Below, piece after piece: positions 24,704-34,077 of a stretch of 57,766 nt of DNA. This DNA comes from Thioclava sp. SK-1 (GTDB lineage Bacteria > Pseudomonadota > Alphaproteobacteria > Rhodobacterales > Rhodobacteraceae): assembly GCF_001705665.1 (NCBI RefSeq), contig NZ_MDHA01000101.1:1-57766 (forward strand). Direction: 5' to 3'. The notes under the pieces were generated by a model that ran no database searches, was not told the origin of the DNA, and saw only the letters and a list, made by a program, of their open reading frames with translations. Numbering within the stretch: position 1 is the stretch's first letter; the number at the start of each line of letters is the position of its first letter. Made by a program: the position numbers and the translations under genes.

Positions 24704-25400
24704 TTCTCTGCTCCAGGATCTGTTTCAGGACCGGCACTGCAGACATTGCTCGCGGCCAACCGGCGTAGAAGGCAAGGTGGGCCAGGGCGGCACCTGCCTG
24801 CTCTTCCGTCAGGCCGTTGTCGAGCGCGCGGTTCATGTGGAAGGGCAGCTGTTCGGGCTGGCCGATCATGACCAGCGCAGCAACCGTGGCCAGCGAGCGG
24901 TCACGCGGGCTCAGGTCCGGGCGGCGCCAGAGGTCACCGAACAGGACCTCGTCGGTCAGGTCGGCCAGCAACGCCGCGGTCGGGCGGACGTTCTTGTCCA
25001 CGATGGCGGCGCGGGCGGCTTCGGCCTCGGCGGGCAGATCCAGCTTGGGTGCCGGGCTCTGCGTCACCTGCGCCACGCCCTTCTCGTCGAAGACCTTGCG
25101 CAGTTCCGCGGCGGCGGACATGGCATTCGGCCAGCCGGTGTAGATCGCCAGTTGCAGGGTAATCTCCGCCAGCTCCTGGGGCAGCAGACCATTGTCCAAG
25201 CCGCGCGCCGAGTGGCTGCCCAGCTGCGGGAACTTGCCGCCCGCGATCAGCGCCGAGATGGTCAGCAGCGACCGGTCGCGCTGCGGCAGGGCGTCCGATG
25301 GCCAGACGCGCCCGAACAGCACACAGTCCGTGAAGGCCCCGAGGCCGGGCGTTGTGTCGTAGATCATTGCCGGGGCGACGCGCGGAAATTCTTCGGGCAT
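24693..25400 (-). CDS. Two-repeat carboxymuconolactone decarboxylase family protein
   Basis: 235 residues made of two CMD repeats. The first contains LPQRDRSLLTISALIAGGKF and LAIYTGWPNAMSAAAEL; the second LSPRDRSLATVAALVMIGQP and LAHLAFYAGWPRAMSAVP. The AhpD-type CxxC pair is absent, so it is not a peroxidase relay of that kind. Such double CMD proteins are often next to aldo/keto reductases and cupins; their reactions are mostly unknown. AAGGAAA precedes the ATG. It is followed by the truncated RibD-like gene and preceded by an aldo/keto reductase remnant. Confidence 0.85.
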   Translation of the reverse strand: MPEEFPRVAPAMIYDTTPGLGAFTDCVLFGRVWPSDALPQRDRSLLTISALIAGGKFPQLGSHSARGLDNGLLPQELAEITLQLAIYTGWPNAMSAAAELRKVFDEKGVAQVTQSPAPKLDLPAEAEAARAAIVDKNVRPTAALLADLTDEVLFGDLWRRPDLSPRDRSLATVAALVMIGQPEQLPFHMNRALDNGLTEEQAGAALAHLAFYAGWPRAMSAVPVLKQILEQRNGH

Positions 25401-25440
25401 GCGGTTTCCTTAACTTCTGTCTATTTCTGGGGTCGGGGAC

Positions 25441-25465
25441 GCGCCCCGGAGCAGGGCCGGGGCGC
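25441..25465 (-). terminator. GC-rich hairpin after aldo/keto reductase remnant
   Basis: Arms GCGCCCCGG and CCGGGGCGC with a short loop, just downstream of the remnant's stop codon on the minus strand. No T-run follows, so termination is uncertain. Confidence 0.4.
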
Positions 25466-25482
25466 ATCGGAAGGGCAGGGGC

Positions 25483-25653
25483 TCAGAGACCGGTGGTGGC
25501 TTCCAGCGCCTCCGTATAGCGGGTGCCTTCTACCTTGGCGGCCGCAGCGTTGATCGAGCCGAGTTCGTCCGTGCTCAGAACCAGGTCGGCCGCGCCGTTG
25601 TTTTCTTTTACACGGGACAGCTTGGTGGTGCCGGGGATCGGAACGATCCCATG
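25483..25653 (-). pseudogene. Aldo/keto reductase, C-terminal remnant
   Basis: On the minus strand the frame reads [20 protein letters not shown], the end of the aldo/keto reductase barrel with its NADPH-binding signature, and ends ALEATTGL. Nothing upstream encodes the rest: the sequence runs directly into the end of the hydrolase gene. The whole enzymes at 41919 and 44960 have the matching [20 protein letters not shown] and VPIPGTTQTNHLVQNIGA. So a deletion removed about 250 codons between hydrolase and CMD gene. Confidence 0.8.
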
Positions 25654-25687
25654 AGCGTCTCTCGTCTGTTGAGATCATGGAAGGATG

Positions 25688-26749
25688 TCACTTCTCGTCC
25701 TCCATCGGTCGCGACTCTCTCTCGGGCAGATGGCGCTGCCAGAAGGCTGCGGCTTCGGTGATCCATCCATCGGCGCCGGTTCCCTGGCCCGCACCGAAGC
25801 CGTGCGCCACATCCGGCACAATGCGAAATTCTACATCCGTACCCAATGCACGGAGAGTCTCGACCCTCGGTCGCATGTTGCCTGGCGGAGCGATCCAGTC
25901 ACGCGCGCCGACGATGGCATAGGTCGGCGGCTCATGGTCGCTGCGGTCGCTGTGCGAGGTGTATGCCATGACAACCGCTGCCGGGCGCTGCGTGGTCCGG
26001 GCGCCGAACCCATCCGGCCCGTGAGAGCCGATGAAGGCGGCCATGCGGGCCCCGGCGGAGCTGCCCCAGACCGAATAACCTTCGCGCGCGACCTGAAACT
26101 CATCGGCGGCGTCCATGATCACGTCGATCGCCCGCGCCATGTCCGTTGTGGCAATTCGGCCACCTTGCCCTGTACGATAGGTCAGGACGAAGGCATTGAA
26201 GCCCTGATCGGCAAGCGCCATCGCATAGGGGAAGCCTTCGTGAACCGAGCCGACATAGGAAAAGCCGCCACCCGGCGCGATCAGCGCGAAGGGCGCGCCG
26301 GGTTGCCCGGGAAAGAAGAACAGCCCGGCCTCGTTCAGCGTTGGTGCCTCGGTCCGCTCTGCTTCGGTGTAGATTTCATGGAAAACCGGCACACCTGCCT
26401 GTTGCGCCGCCAGGATGCGATTGAGCCCCTCCAGCACGACATCGCTGCGCACTTCGCTGTGATAGGGCAGGCGCTGCGCCATCCTGCTTATCGGCATATC
26501 CGCATCATAGGCCCGGTCTGCCCAGGGCAACAGGCGGCGCGCATAGCCTGCGAATTCGGGCCGTGTCAGGATATCGCCAACAGTATCGCCGGATGTGAAC
26601 GGTGTGGTTGCCTGCACGCTCCGCGCCTCGGGGGCGCGTTCGGCCAAAGCCGGCGCAGCCTGCGACTGAGCCTCGGCTGCACCGGCCGAAGGGCAGAAGG
26701 CCAACGCCGTCAGATTGCGCCACGCGGGACGAGGGCGGGTCCGTGCCAT
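25688..26749 (-). CDS. Exported alpha/beta hydrolase (esterase), copy 1
   Basis: 353 residues from the ATG at 26749, chosen because GCGGAGG precedes it and a signal-like leader follows (LTALAFCPSAGAAEA). The frame is open further upstream, but that part is the non-coding divergent promoter. The oxyanion segment is APGGGFSYVGSVHEGFPYA, the nucleophile elbow WGSSAGARMA, and a later D-V-A-H-G-F-G holds the catalytic His. The family resembles acetyl-ester hydrolases of the BD-FAE kind, with an extra N-terminal part. The close paralogue at 29822 keeps nearly all motifs. It heads the minus-strand run that ends in CMD and RibD-like genes. Confidence 0.85.
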   Translation of the reverse strand: MARTRPRPAWRNLTALAFCPSAGAAEAQSQAAPALAERAPEARSVQATTPFTSGDTVGDILTRPEFAGYARRLLPWADRAYDADMPISRMAQRLPYHSEVRSDVVLEGLNRILAAQQAGVPVFHEIYTEAERTEAPTLNEAGLFFFPGQPGAPFALIAPGGGFSYVGSVHEGFPYAMALADQGFNAFVLTYRTGQGGRIATTDMARAIDVIMDAADEFQVAREGYSVWGSSAGARMAAFIGSHGPDGFGARTTQRPAAVVMAYTSHSDRSDHEPPTYAIVGARDWIAPPGNMRPRVETLRALGTDVEFRIVPDVAHGFGAGQGTGADGWITEAAAFWQRHLPERESRPMEDEK

Positions 26750-26979
26750 ATCGGCCTCCGCTGTCAGATGATCAGGTGTCATGGCAGGAAAATAGGGGAA
26801 GACAGGCCACGTGATTAGCGCGCGCGTCCCGCTAGGCGCGATAAGTCTGGCCGAATAATGCACCCGGCGCGCGGCCCCACTGATCGATGCAGGTGATAAA
26901 GCCAATCGAGGCGAGCCACCTAATGAGTCGGGCCGTAAACGGCCACCTTCGTTGCACATATCGCAACAAGGGAAGACGC

Positions 26980-28053
26980 ATGACCCTCCACACCCTCCTC
27001 CTGACCGCCACGGCAAGCCTCGGGCTGGCCGCGCAAGCGCTGGCCTTCGAGCCGCTGACGATCAACGATCAGGGCAGTTTCACCGCCGGCGGCACGGTTC
27101 TGAGCGAACCGGGCAGTTTCGACACCAAGAACCCGATGTCGACCGCCGGTCAGACTTTCCACGGCGATCATGCCTATGCGTTCTATCAGGTGCCCGAAGC
27201 GCCGCGCGCCCTGCCGCTGGTGCTGTGGCACGGGGCCTTCCAGTCGGGAAAAAGCTGGGAAACCACCGCCGATGGTCGCGAAGGGTTCCAGACCCTCATG
27301 CTGCGTCGCCATTTCCCGGTCTACACCATTGACCAGCCGCGCCGTGGCCGTGCGGGCAACAGCACCGCCCCGGCCGAGGTGACGCCCACGAATTTCGACC
27401 AGCTCTATTTCGACATGTTCCGCATCGGCCAGTGGCCGGACTACTTCGACGGCGTTCAGTTCAACGAAAGCGAGGCCACGCTCAACGAGTTCCTGCGCTC
27501 GGTGACGCCGAACACCGGGGCGTTCGACGTGGATGTGGTCAGCGATGGTGTCTCCGCGCTGGTGGAGGAGATCGGGCCGTCAATCCTCGTGACCCATTCG
27601 CAGGCCGGTGGCCCCGGTTGGCTGACTGCGATCAAGAACCCGAATGTGAAAGCCGTGATCTCCTATGAGCCGGGCAGTGGATATGTCTTCCCCGAGGGTG
27701 AGATGCCCGAACCGATGACCGGATCCGCAGGCACTCTGGAGCCTGTCGCGATCTCGGACGAGGATTTTGCGAAGCTGACGCAGATCCCGATCGTGGTCTA
27801 TTACGGCGACAACATCCCCGAAGAGCCGACGGAGGATTTCGGTCTCGACAACTGGCGCACCCGTCTGGCGATGGCGCGTCTGTGGGTGGATGCCATCAAT
27901 GACCACGGCGGCGACGTGACGCTGGTGCACCTACCCGAGATCGGCATCACCGGCAACACCCACTTCATTTTCTCGGATACCAACAATGCGCAGATTGCTG
28001 ATCTGGCGGCGGAGTGGATCGAGGAAAAGGGGCTGGGAGATCTGGCGGACTAA
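26980..28053 (+). CDS. Exported alpha/beta hydrolase
   Basis: 357 residues from the ATG at 26980 (AAGGGA upstream; signal peptide LLLTATASLGLAAQALA). The fold shows PLVLWHGAFQSGKSWETT (oxyanion region) and the nucleophile elbow VTHSQAGGPGWL, where Ser is flanked by Gln rather than the usual G-x-S-x-G pattern. The C-terminal GITGNTHFIFSDTNNAQIAD supplies the catalytic His. Related secreted hydrolases are often annotated only as alpha/beta hydrolase; the substrate is unknown. It is divergent from hydrolase copy 1 and converges on a LysR gene 21 bases downstream. Confidence 0.85.
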   Translation: MTLHTLLLTATASLGLAAQALAFEPLTINDQGSFTAGGTVLSEPGSFDTKNPMSTAGQTFHGDHAYAFYQVPEAPRALPLVLWHGAFQSGKSWETTADGREGFQTLMLRRHFPVYTIDQPRRGRAGNSTAPAEVTPTNFDQLYFDMFRIGQWPDYFDGVQFNESEATLNEFLRSVTPNTGAFDVDVVSDGVSALVEEIGPSILVTHSQAGGPGWLTAIKNPNVKAVISYEPGSGYVFPEGEMPEPMTGSAGTLEPVAISDEDFAKLTQIPIVVYYGDNIPEEPTEDFGLDNWRTRLAMARLWVDAINDHGGDVTLVHLPEIGITGNTHFIFSDTNNAQIADLAAEWIEEKGLGDLAD

Positions 28054-28074
28054 ACCCGCGGCCTGCGCCGCAGA

Positions 28075-28965
28075 TCAAATCCTGTGGCGCAGGTGGTCGA
28101 TCAGCAGCCGGAAGGCCGGGCTCATCTGGCGCCTGTTGGGGTAATACAGGTGATAACCTTCCCAAATGGGCCACCAGTCTTCCAGAACCGGGACAAGTCG
28201 CCCGGATTTCAGATAGGGCTCGGCACGATCAAATGGCAGATAGCCGATGCCGATCCCATCGAGCGCAGAGGCAAGCCGCAGCGGCAGATTGTTGAAGGTC
28301 GCGGGGCCTTCGACACGCACACGCGTTTCCTCGCCATCCTTCTCCAACTCCCATGCAAACACCCCGTTATGAGTGGGCAGGCGCGTGTTGATGCAGCGAT
28401 GATCGGTCAGATCTTCCGGCGCTTTCGGTGTGCCGTGCTTTTCAAGGTAGCCGGGCGTTGCGATCATGCACATGCGGATATCGGCACTGATGCGCACCGC
28501 GATCATGTCCTTGGCGACCTGCTGACCCAGCCGCACGCCCGCATCAAAGCTTTCGGCCACGATGTCGATCATCCCGCCATCGACGCCGATTTCCACGGTG
28601 ATATCGGGGTATGTTTCGAGAAAATCCGCCAGTTTCGGTTGCAGCACCGCGATGGCCGGGTGTTCTCCCGCGCTGATCCTGATCGTGCCGCGCGGGGTCT
28701 GGCGATCTGAATTCAGGGCCTCCAGCGCGTCCTCCATCTCGTCGAACTGCGGCCCCAGACGGGACAGCAGCCGTTCGCCGGCCTCGGTCGGAGAGACGCT
28801 GCGGGTCGAGCGCGTCAACAGCCGCACGCCCAGATTTTCCTCAAGGTTCTTGACGGTCTGCGACAGCGCCGATTGCGACATGCCCAGATGCACCGCCGCG
28901 CGCGTGAAGCTGCGGTGCCGGGCCACCACCGTGAAGGCATAGAGCTCATTGAAGGTTCGGCGCAT
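28075..28965 (-). CDS. LysR-type transcriptional regulator (intact copy of the repeat)
   Basis: 296 residues: helix-turn-helix [22 protein letters not shown] (about 21-42) and a CrgA-like effector domain ending RRQMSPAFRLLIDHLRHRI. The first third lies in an 813-bp segment repeated at 40098-40910, where the second LysR copy has a stop codon. It is divergent from a DHA2 exporter gene, which in this copy is cut short. It is also close in sequence to the LysR at 35978. Confidence 0.92.
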   Translation of the reverse strand: MRRTFNELYAFTVVARHRSFTRAAVHLGMSQSALSQTVKNLEENLGVRLLTRSTRSVSPTEAGERLLSRLGPQFDEMEDALEALNSDRQTPRGTIRISAGEHPAIAVLQPKLADFLETYPDITVEIGVDGGMIDIVAESFDAGVRLGQQVAKDMIAVRISADIRMCMIATPGYLEKHGTPKAPEDLTDHRCINTRLPTHNGVFAWELEKDGEETRVRVEGPATFNNLPLRLASALDGIGIGYLPFDRAEPYLKSGRLVPVLEDWWPIWEGYHLYYPNRRQMSPAFRLLIDHLRHRI

Positions 28966-29501
28966 TGATTATGCCTTTCTGCTTATGTCGGCATTCGCCT
29001 TTATCGACCTAATCGATGAAATGGTGCGGGTCTAGATAAAGCGCAACCCCGGCGCATGGCCGGCGATCAAATCACACGCAGATCCCATTTCCGGACCCCC
29101 ATGACACAGACATCTTCCACGCACAGAAAGGCTGTGCTCGCACTGATCGTGCTGAGCTACGCCATGATCGTGCTCGACATTTCCATCGTGCTGACGGCCC
29201 TGCCGCGCCTTCAGGCGGATCTCGGCTTTACCGACGCAGGGCTTTCCTGGGTCTCTTCCATCTACACGTTGTTCTTTGGAGGCTTCCTGCTGCTGGGCGG
29301 CAAGCTGGGCGATCTGTTCGGTCGCCGCCGCATGTATATGACCGGCCTTGGCATCTTTGCCGTGGCCTCGCTGGCCATCGGGCTGGCGCAAAGTGCGGGC
29401 TTCATCGTCGCCGCGCGGGCGGTGCAGGGCCTCGGCGCGGCCATCCTCGCACCCTCCACGCTGGCGCTGCTGCAGGTCACTTTTGACGCGGGCGAAGAAC
29501 G
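28689..29501. repeat. 813-bp direct repeat, left copy
   Basis: Collinear without gaps with 40098-40910 (constant offset 11,409 bases) and nearly identical. It covers the first third of a LysR gene, the divergent promoter and the first third of a DHA2 exporter. At its right edge homology stops abruptly; to its left the two copies stay alignable but clearly diverged. Confidence 0.9.
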
Positions 29502-29503
29502 TG
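29101..29503 (+). pseudogene. DHA2 MFS exporter, truncated 5' copy
   Basis: Begins like the intact exporter at 40510 (TQTSSTHRKAVLALIVLSYA, motif A GGKLGDLFGRRRMY, GLGAAILAPSTLALLQVTF) but loses all similarity after residue 134 (GEER). The frame then runs on through unrelated bases to a stop at 29631. Only about four of fourteen membrane segments remain, so it cannot be a working transporter. Confidence 0.9.
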
Positions 29504-29821
29504 TGAACAAACATGCTCTCTCCCCCATACTTGAGGCTCTACGCCAACCTTTCTGGCGCAACCCTCGAACGAGGAATGCCGCGGGAGAGGCCGCTGGCCC
29601 AGCCAACTGGTCCCCCGGTCAACCGGTCTAGAGCTCGCCGGTGGCGCATGGTCCTTCCTGCCCTTCGAACGGGACCGTGGAGCCGGAATAGTTGGCAGGG
29701 AGCAGAAGGTCTCCACTCATTTGCTAACTCAATGAGACCTATCGATCTTTGGCCACTAATTCGTCCAACCCCTCGCACCCACCTCATCCAGTACATTACC
29801 AATCACAGACTGGAGCCCGAG
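29502..29821. other. Junction region without genes
   Basis: About 320 bases between the broken exporter and the next hydrolase. Open frames cross it but match nothing recognisable, and base composition is closer to average than the flanking genes. It probably marks the recombination junction that truncated the exporter and must contain the hydrolase promoter. No IS end or target duplication was seen. Confidence 0.4.
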
Positions 29822-30886
29822 ATGTTACAGACCGAATTATTTTCCGCATTGCGACAGATCGCGTTAACGGCGATCTGCCTCTCTGCGGGCTTTGGGGAAG
29901 CCGGCGCGCAAGACAGTAAAGGCACTAACTCGCCTTCCGCCTCTCTCGTGACGCGCCACGTTGTGACAGAACCACTTACTCCGGACAGCACAATTTCTGA
30001 CCTGCTCAACCGTGAGGAGTTCCAAGGGTTTGGGCCGCGTCTCCTCCCTTGGGCGGGCCGAAACTACGATCAGTCCATGCCAATGAGCCGCATGGCCCAG
30101 TTACTGCCGTATCACAGTGCAGTACGCCCGGATGTGGTTGTGGCAGGCCTGAATGAAGTCCTTCTCTTGAAGCAATCCGGCGTTCCCGTGTTTCACGAAA
30201 TTTACACCGAGGCCGAACGCCAAGAGGTACCGTCGCTGGCGGAAGCTGGCCTTTTCTTCTTTCCCGGAGAGCCCGGCGCGCCCTTTGCCTTGATCGCCCC
30301 TGGGGGCGGGTTCTCCTATGTCGGATCGGTGCATGAAGGCTTCCCTTATGCCATGGAACTGTCCGACCTTGGCTTCAATGCCTTCGTCGTGACCTATCGT
30401 ACAGGTCAGGGTCGCGAGGTCTCGACAGCGGACATGGCCCGCGCTGTCGATTACATCTTGGACAATGCCGATGCGCTTGGGGTGGAGCGCGACGGATATT
30501 CGACCTGGGGCAGTTCAGCGGGCGCGCGCATGGCGGCCTATATCGGCAGCCACGGGCCGGATGCCTTCGGGGCGACAACCACGCAGCGCCCGGACGCGGT
30601 GATCATGGCCTATACCGGGCACACGGATATCGGACCCGATGAACCGCCGACCTATGCCATTGTTGGCGAGCATGATTCCATCGCGCCGCCATCCAGCATG
30701 GTGCCGCGGGTAAGTGACCTTCGCGCGCAGCAGGTGGACGTGACCTACCGCGTCGTTCCCGACATTGGCCACGGGTTTGGCAATGGTCTGGGAAGTGCTG
30801 CCGAAGACTGGGTTACTGAAGCCGCCATGTTCTGGCAGCGCCACCTGCCGGCAGATGTGATGCACCCGATCGAGGGGCTCCAGTAA
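29822..30886 (+). CDS. Exported alpha/beta hydrolase (esterase), copy 2
   Basis: 354 residues from the ATG at 29822 (GGAG upstream), with a signal peptide (LRQIALTAICLSAGFGEAGA). The frame is open back to 29513, but that part comes from the junction. Motifs match copy 1 (25688): LLPWAGRNYDQSMPMSRMAQ, APGGGFSYVGSVHEGFPYA, WGSSAGARMA and D-I-G-H-G-F-G. The same order and spacing show the two arose by duplication. It is followed by SDR paralogue 2 after 131 bases, perhaps one operon. Confidence 0.85.
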   Translation: MLQTELFSALRQIALTAICLSAGFGEAGAQDSKGTNSPSASLVTRHVVTEPLTPDSTISDLLNREEFQGFGPRLLPWAGRNYDQSMPMSRMAQLLPYHSAVRPDVVVAGLNEVLLLKQSGVPVFHEIYTEAERQEVPSLAEAGLFFFPGEPGAPFALIAPGGGFSYVGSVHEGFPYAMELSDLGFNAFVVTYRTGQGREVSTADMARAVDYILDNADALGVERDGYSTWGSSAGARMAAYIGSHGPDAFGATTTQRPDAVIMAYTGHTDIGPDEPPTYAIVGEHDSIAPPSSMVPRVSDLRAQQVDVTYRVVPDIGHGFGNGLGSAAEDWVTEAAMFWQRHLPADVMHPIEGLQ

Positions 30887-31017
30887 GCCTCGGCGGGCAG
30901 GTGCCGCCTCATGATGCCATCACGCCGGGCGGTCAGTCGCGGCAGTGACATTCCAATGGCACGTCAGCTGCCGCGGGTCCGTCTGGAAACACCCATCAAT
31001 CAAAAGGATTTTTGAAA

Positions 31018-31758
31018 ATGAACGAGCCTGTTGTCGACAAGGTTGTCATCATAACCGGAGCCAGTTCCGGTCTTGGCGAGGAAACAGCCCGGCAGTTGGT
31101 CAAATCCGGGGCCAAGGTCGCCTTGGGTGCCCGCCGGAAGGACCGGCTTGACATGCTAGTCGCCGAACTCGGCCCCGAAAATGCCTCGGCCTTTCAGGTC
31201 GACGTCACCGATCGGGCGGGGGTCGAAGACTTTGTCGCCGATGCTCGGGCCAAATGGGGCAAGGTTGATGCTATGCTGCATAATGCTGGTGTGATGCCAC
31301 TTTCCCCGCTTGCTATGAAGCGCACCGACGAATGGGACCTGTGCATCGATGTGAACCTGAAGGGTGTCCTTTACGGCATCGGGGCCGTACTGCCGATCAT
31401 GCAAGAGCAAGGCTTCGGGCAAAATCTCTTCGTCTCTTCTGTCGCAGGCCACGTGGTAAACCCTATCGGTGCTGTCTATTGTGCGACGAAATTCGGGGTG
31501 CGCGCCATCGCCGAGTCCCTGCGCCAAGAGGTCAAGGGCTACGGTCCCCTGCGTACGACCATTTTGTCACCGGGCGCTGTGGATACTGAACTTCCTGCCT
31601 CGGTCAAGGCCGAGGGTGTGCATGAGGCAGTGAGCGGCATCTATCAGAGCATCGCCATCCCGCCGTCCAGCTTCGCGCAGGCGGTGATCTTTGCCCTCAG
31701 CCAGCCGGAGGAGGTGGATATCAACGAGATCCTGTTCCGTCCGACAAAAGAGGCCTGA
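31018..31758 (+). CDS. Short-chain dehydrogenase/reductase (SDR paralogue 2)
   Basis: 246 residues from the ATG at 31018; AAAGGA precedes it. TGASSGLG cofactor loop, GARRKDRL, HNAG in place of NNAG, SSVAGH and YCATK catalytic residues, and the tail [15 protein letters not shown]. It is much closer to SDR paralogue 1 (21885) than to paralogue 3 (44154). The same general role, NADPH-dependent carbonyl reduction, is inferred. Confidence 0.9.
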   Translation: MNEPVVDKVVIITGASSGLGEETARQLVKSGAKVALGARRKDRLDMLVAELGPENASAFQVDVTDRAGVEDFVADARAKWGKVDAMLHNAGVMPLSPLAMKRTDEWDLCIDVNLKGVLYGIGAVLPIMQEQGFGQNLFVSSVAGHVVNPIGAVYCATKFGVRAIAESLRQEVKGYGPLRTTILSPGAVDTELPASVKAEGVHEAVSGIYQSIAIPPSSFAQAVIFALSQPEEVDINEILFRPTKEA

Positions 31759-31843
31759 ACTGCTTACCCCTCTCCATAATGATGATCCCTGGCCGGGCAG
31801 GCTCTGCGTCGGGGCGTTTCCCACTACATATCTTGGCGGTGCT

Positions 31844-31867
31844 GTGGCCTCCCTGTTGGGAGGCCAC
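31844..31867. terminator. Hairpin between convergent SDR and paoC genes
   Basis: Perfect 10-bp stem GTGGCCTCCC / GGGAGGCCAC with loop TGTT, 86 bases past the SDR and 9 bases past paoC. No T-run, but its position suits a bidirectional terminator. Confidence 0.6.
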
Positions 31868-31875
31868 TTATCGAT

Positions 31876-34074
31876 TCATGCGGTCGGAAGACCAGGGATG
31901 AACTTCTCGAGGGTCATCGGATAGTTCCGAACGCGCACACCGGTGGCGTTATAGGCAGCATTCGCCACCGCCGCCGCGACCCCGCACAGTCCAAGCTCGC
32001 CGACGCCCTTCGCTTTCATCGGTGTCGAGACCGGATCAAGCGTATCGAGGAAGATCACCTCCTGCGCCGGAATGTCTGCATGGACGGGGACTTCATATCC
32101 AGCTAGATCGTGTGCAGGGAAATATCCACGATGTGTGTCCACGGCGATTTCTTCCATCAAGGCCGCGCCGACGCCCATAACCATGCCGCCAATCACCTGG
32201 CTACGGGCAGTGACCGGGTTCAGGATCCGGCCAGAGTCGCATACGGCAAGCATCCGGCGCACCCGCATCTCGCCTGTCAACGCATGCACGGCGACCTCGA
32301 CGAAGTGTGCCCCGAAGGTCGAGACGATATGATCGCGGCGAAAGTCGCCGAACGTGATCGTGTCTTCCGATATGATTTCGCCTTCGGCGGCCATTTCGGA
32401 AAGCAAGCGATCCAGATCATTGCCGCGGACATGGCCATCGACAAACTCGAGGCTATCCGCATTCTCGACACCAAGCCGGGTCGCGATCTCGGCACGCAAG
32501 GCAACGCAGGCCGCATAGACGCCTGCCGTCGCACTTGGTCCGCCCCACTGGCCGCCAGACCCGGCCGATACCGGGAATGCGCTGTCGCCCAAGACAACAT
32601 CTACAGCTTCGACCGGAAGCCCCATCACTTCGGCGGCGGTCTGGGCAATTACCGTATAGCTGCCGGTGCCGATGTCGGTCATGTCTGTCTCTACGATCAG
32701 CCGGCCCGAGGGCTGCAGACGGATCCTCGCGCCGGAGGCCATCGCGGGAGAGCCGCGATAGGCGCCTGCGGCGCCATGGCCAATCAGCCACATGCCCTCG
32801 CGCCGCCCCCCGGGTGTCATATTTCGTTCGGCCCAGCCGAAGACCTCTGCTCCGTGTTCCAGGCATTGAACGAAATTGCGGTTTGAAAAGGGCCGGTCTG
32901 GTGATTCCGGGTCAACCTGCGTGTCGTTGATGATGCGGAACTGGACGGGGTCCATCTCCAGCTTCTCCGCCATTTCATCCATCGCGATCTCCAACGCCAT
33001 GAGGCCAGAGGCCTCACCCGGCGCTCGCATCGCATTGGCTTCGGGCAGGTGCATCACGGCCGTATGGTGCACGATCAGCCGGTTGGCACCTGCATAAAAG
33101 GCACGAGTCTGTGCTGTCGCGGTTTCGCCTCGGCCCGACGGTAACGTATTCGAAATCGCTTCATGCGCGATGGCGGTGATCCTGCCTTCGCGATCCGCGC
33201 CTATGCGAATACGCTGGATTGTGGCCGCCCGGTGAGTTGTGTTGTTCATGATCATGGGGCGTGGCAGCGCAACCTTCACTGGCTCCGCGAGTTTACGGGC
33301 GGCCAGTGCTGCGAGAACGGCGTCGGCCCGGAGATACAGTTTGGCCCCAAAGCCCCCGCCAATGTAGGGGCTGTCGACACGAACGTTCTCTGGGTCCATC
33401 TCAAGCGTTCTGGCGAGGGATTGACGGATCCAGTCCACCATCTGTGTCGCGGTCCAGATGGTCAGCTTGCCGTCCTGCCAGTTGGCGATCGTGGCGTGCG
33501 GCTCCATCATCGCGTGGCTATGCCCCGGCGTGCGGTATTCCCCATCCAGCGTCACCTCGGCTGCCGCGAAGGCACCTTCGAAGTCGCCGATGCGCGAGAC
33601 TGGCTCTGACCGGTCTTCTCGTGCGCGTTCCCAAGCTGCTTCGAGATCGTAGTTACCTTCCTCGACCTCATAGTCGACGCGCACCAGTGCCGCTGCCGCA
33701 CGGGCTTGTTCAAAGGTCTCGGCCACGACAACCGCGATGGCTTGATGATAATGCGAAACGCGGTCTCCACCGAAGAGCGGTGCGAAGTTCCAAGCGAAAG
33801 GCGAGGGCATCTCGCCGATCTCGAGGGCCGTCACCACCCCGCGGAAGCCGGGAGCCGACTCTGCCGCGCTGGTATCGATTTCAGTGATGCGTCCTTGTGC
33901 GATGGTCGAGACGACAGGATAGCCATGCAGCTGCCCGGCGACCACATCATGCCGCTCGAAGGCATATTTGGCATGTCCGGAAACCTTGAGTGGGCCTTCA
34001 ACCCGGGGCATCGGTTTGCCGACAATGCGGGACTGGTCAAAAAGGTTCTGTCCAGCAGGTTGATTGAATTCCAT
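31876..34074 (-). CDS. paoC: Molybdenum-binding subunit of aldehyde oxidoreductase (PaoC-like)
   Basis: 732 residues, the usual PaoC length. Opens FNQPAGQNLFDQSRIVGKPM and PRVEGPLKVSGHAKYAFE, the form of PaoC/YagR. Cofactor-binding stretches include YIGGGFGAKLYLRADAVLAA and GGQWGGPSATAGVYA, and the catalytic Glu lies in KGVGELGLCGVAAAVANA near residue 695. The enzyme binds molybdopterin cytosine dinucleotide and oxidises aldehydes to acids in the periplasm. GGAGGAC precedes the ATG; it starts 3 bases after paoB. It has no signal peptide, since PaoC is exported with PaoA. Confidence 0.92.
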   Translation of the reverse strand: MEFNQPAGQNLFDQSRIVGKPMPRVEGPLKVSGHAKYAFERHDVVAGQLHGYPVVSTIAQGRITEIDTSAAESAPGFRGVVTALEIGEMPSPFAWNFAPLFGGDRVSHYHQAIAVVVAETFEQARAAAALVRVDYEVEEGNYDLEAAWERAREDRSEPVSRIGDFEGAFAAAEVTLDGEYRTPGHSHAMMEPHATIANWQDGKLTIWTATQMVDWIRQSLARTLEMDPENVRVDSPYIGGGFGAKLYLRADAVLAALAARKLAEPVKVALPRPMIMNNTTHRAATIQRIRIGADREGRITAIAHEAISNTLPSGRGETATAQTRAFYAGANRLIVHHTAVMHLPEANAMRAPGEASGLMALEIAMDEMAEKLEMDPVQFRIINDTQVDPESPDRPFSNRNFVQCLEHGAEVFGWAERNMTPGGRREGMWLIGHGAAGAYRGSPAMASGARIRLQPSGRLIVETDMTDIGTGSYTVIAQTAAEVMGLPVEAVDVVLGDSAFPVSAGSGGQWGGPSATAGVYAACVALRAEIATRLGVENADSLEFVDGHVRGNDLDRLLSEMAAEGEIISEDTITFGDFRRDHIVSTFGAHFVEVAVHALTGEMRVRRMLAVCDSGRILNPVTARSQVIGGMVMGVGAALMEEIAVDTHRGYFPAHDLAGYEVPVHADIPAQEVIFLDTLDPVSTPMKAKGVGELGLCGVAAAVANAAYNATGVRVRNYPMTLEKFIPGLPTA

Positions 34075-34077
34075 GGC

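Noticed and set aside
29513-29821. 103-residue N-terminal extension of the hydrolase at 29822
   Set aside because: It runs through the junction region, has no similarity to the paralogue at 25688 and precedes a signal peptide.
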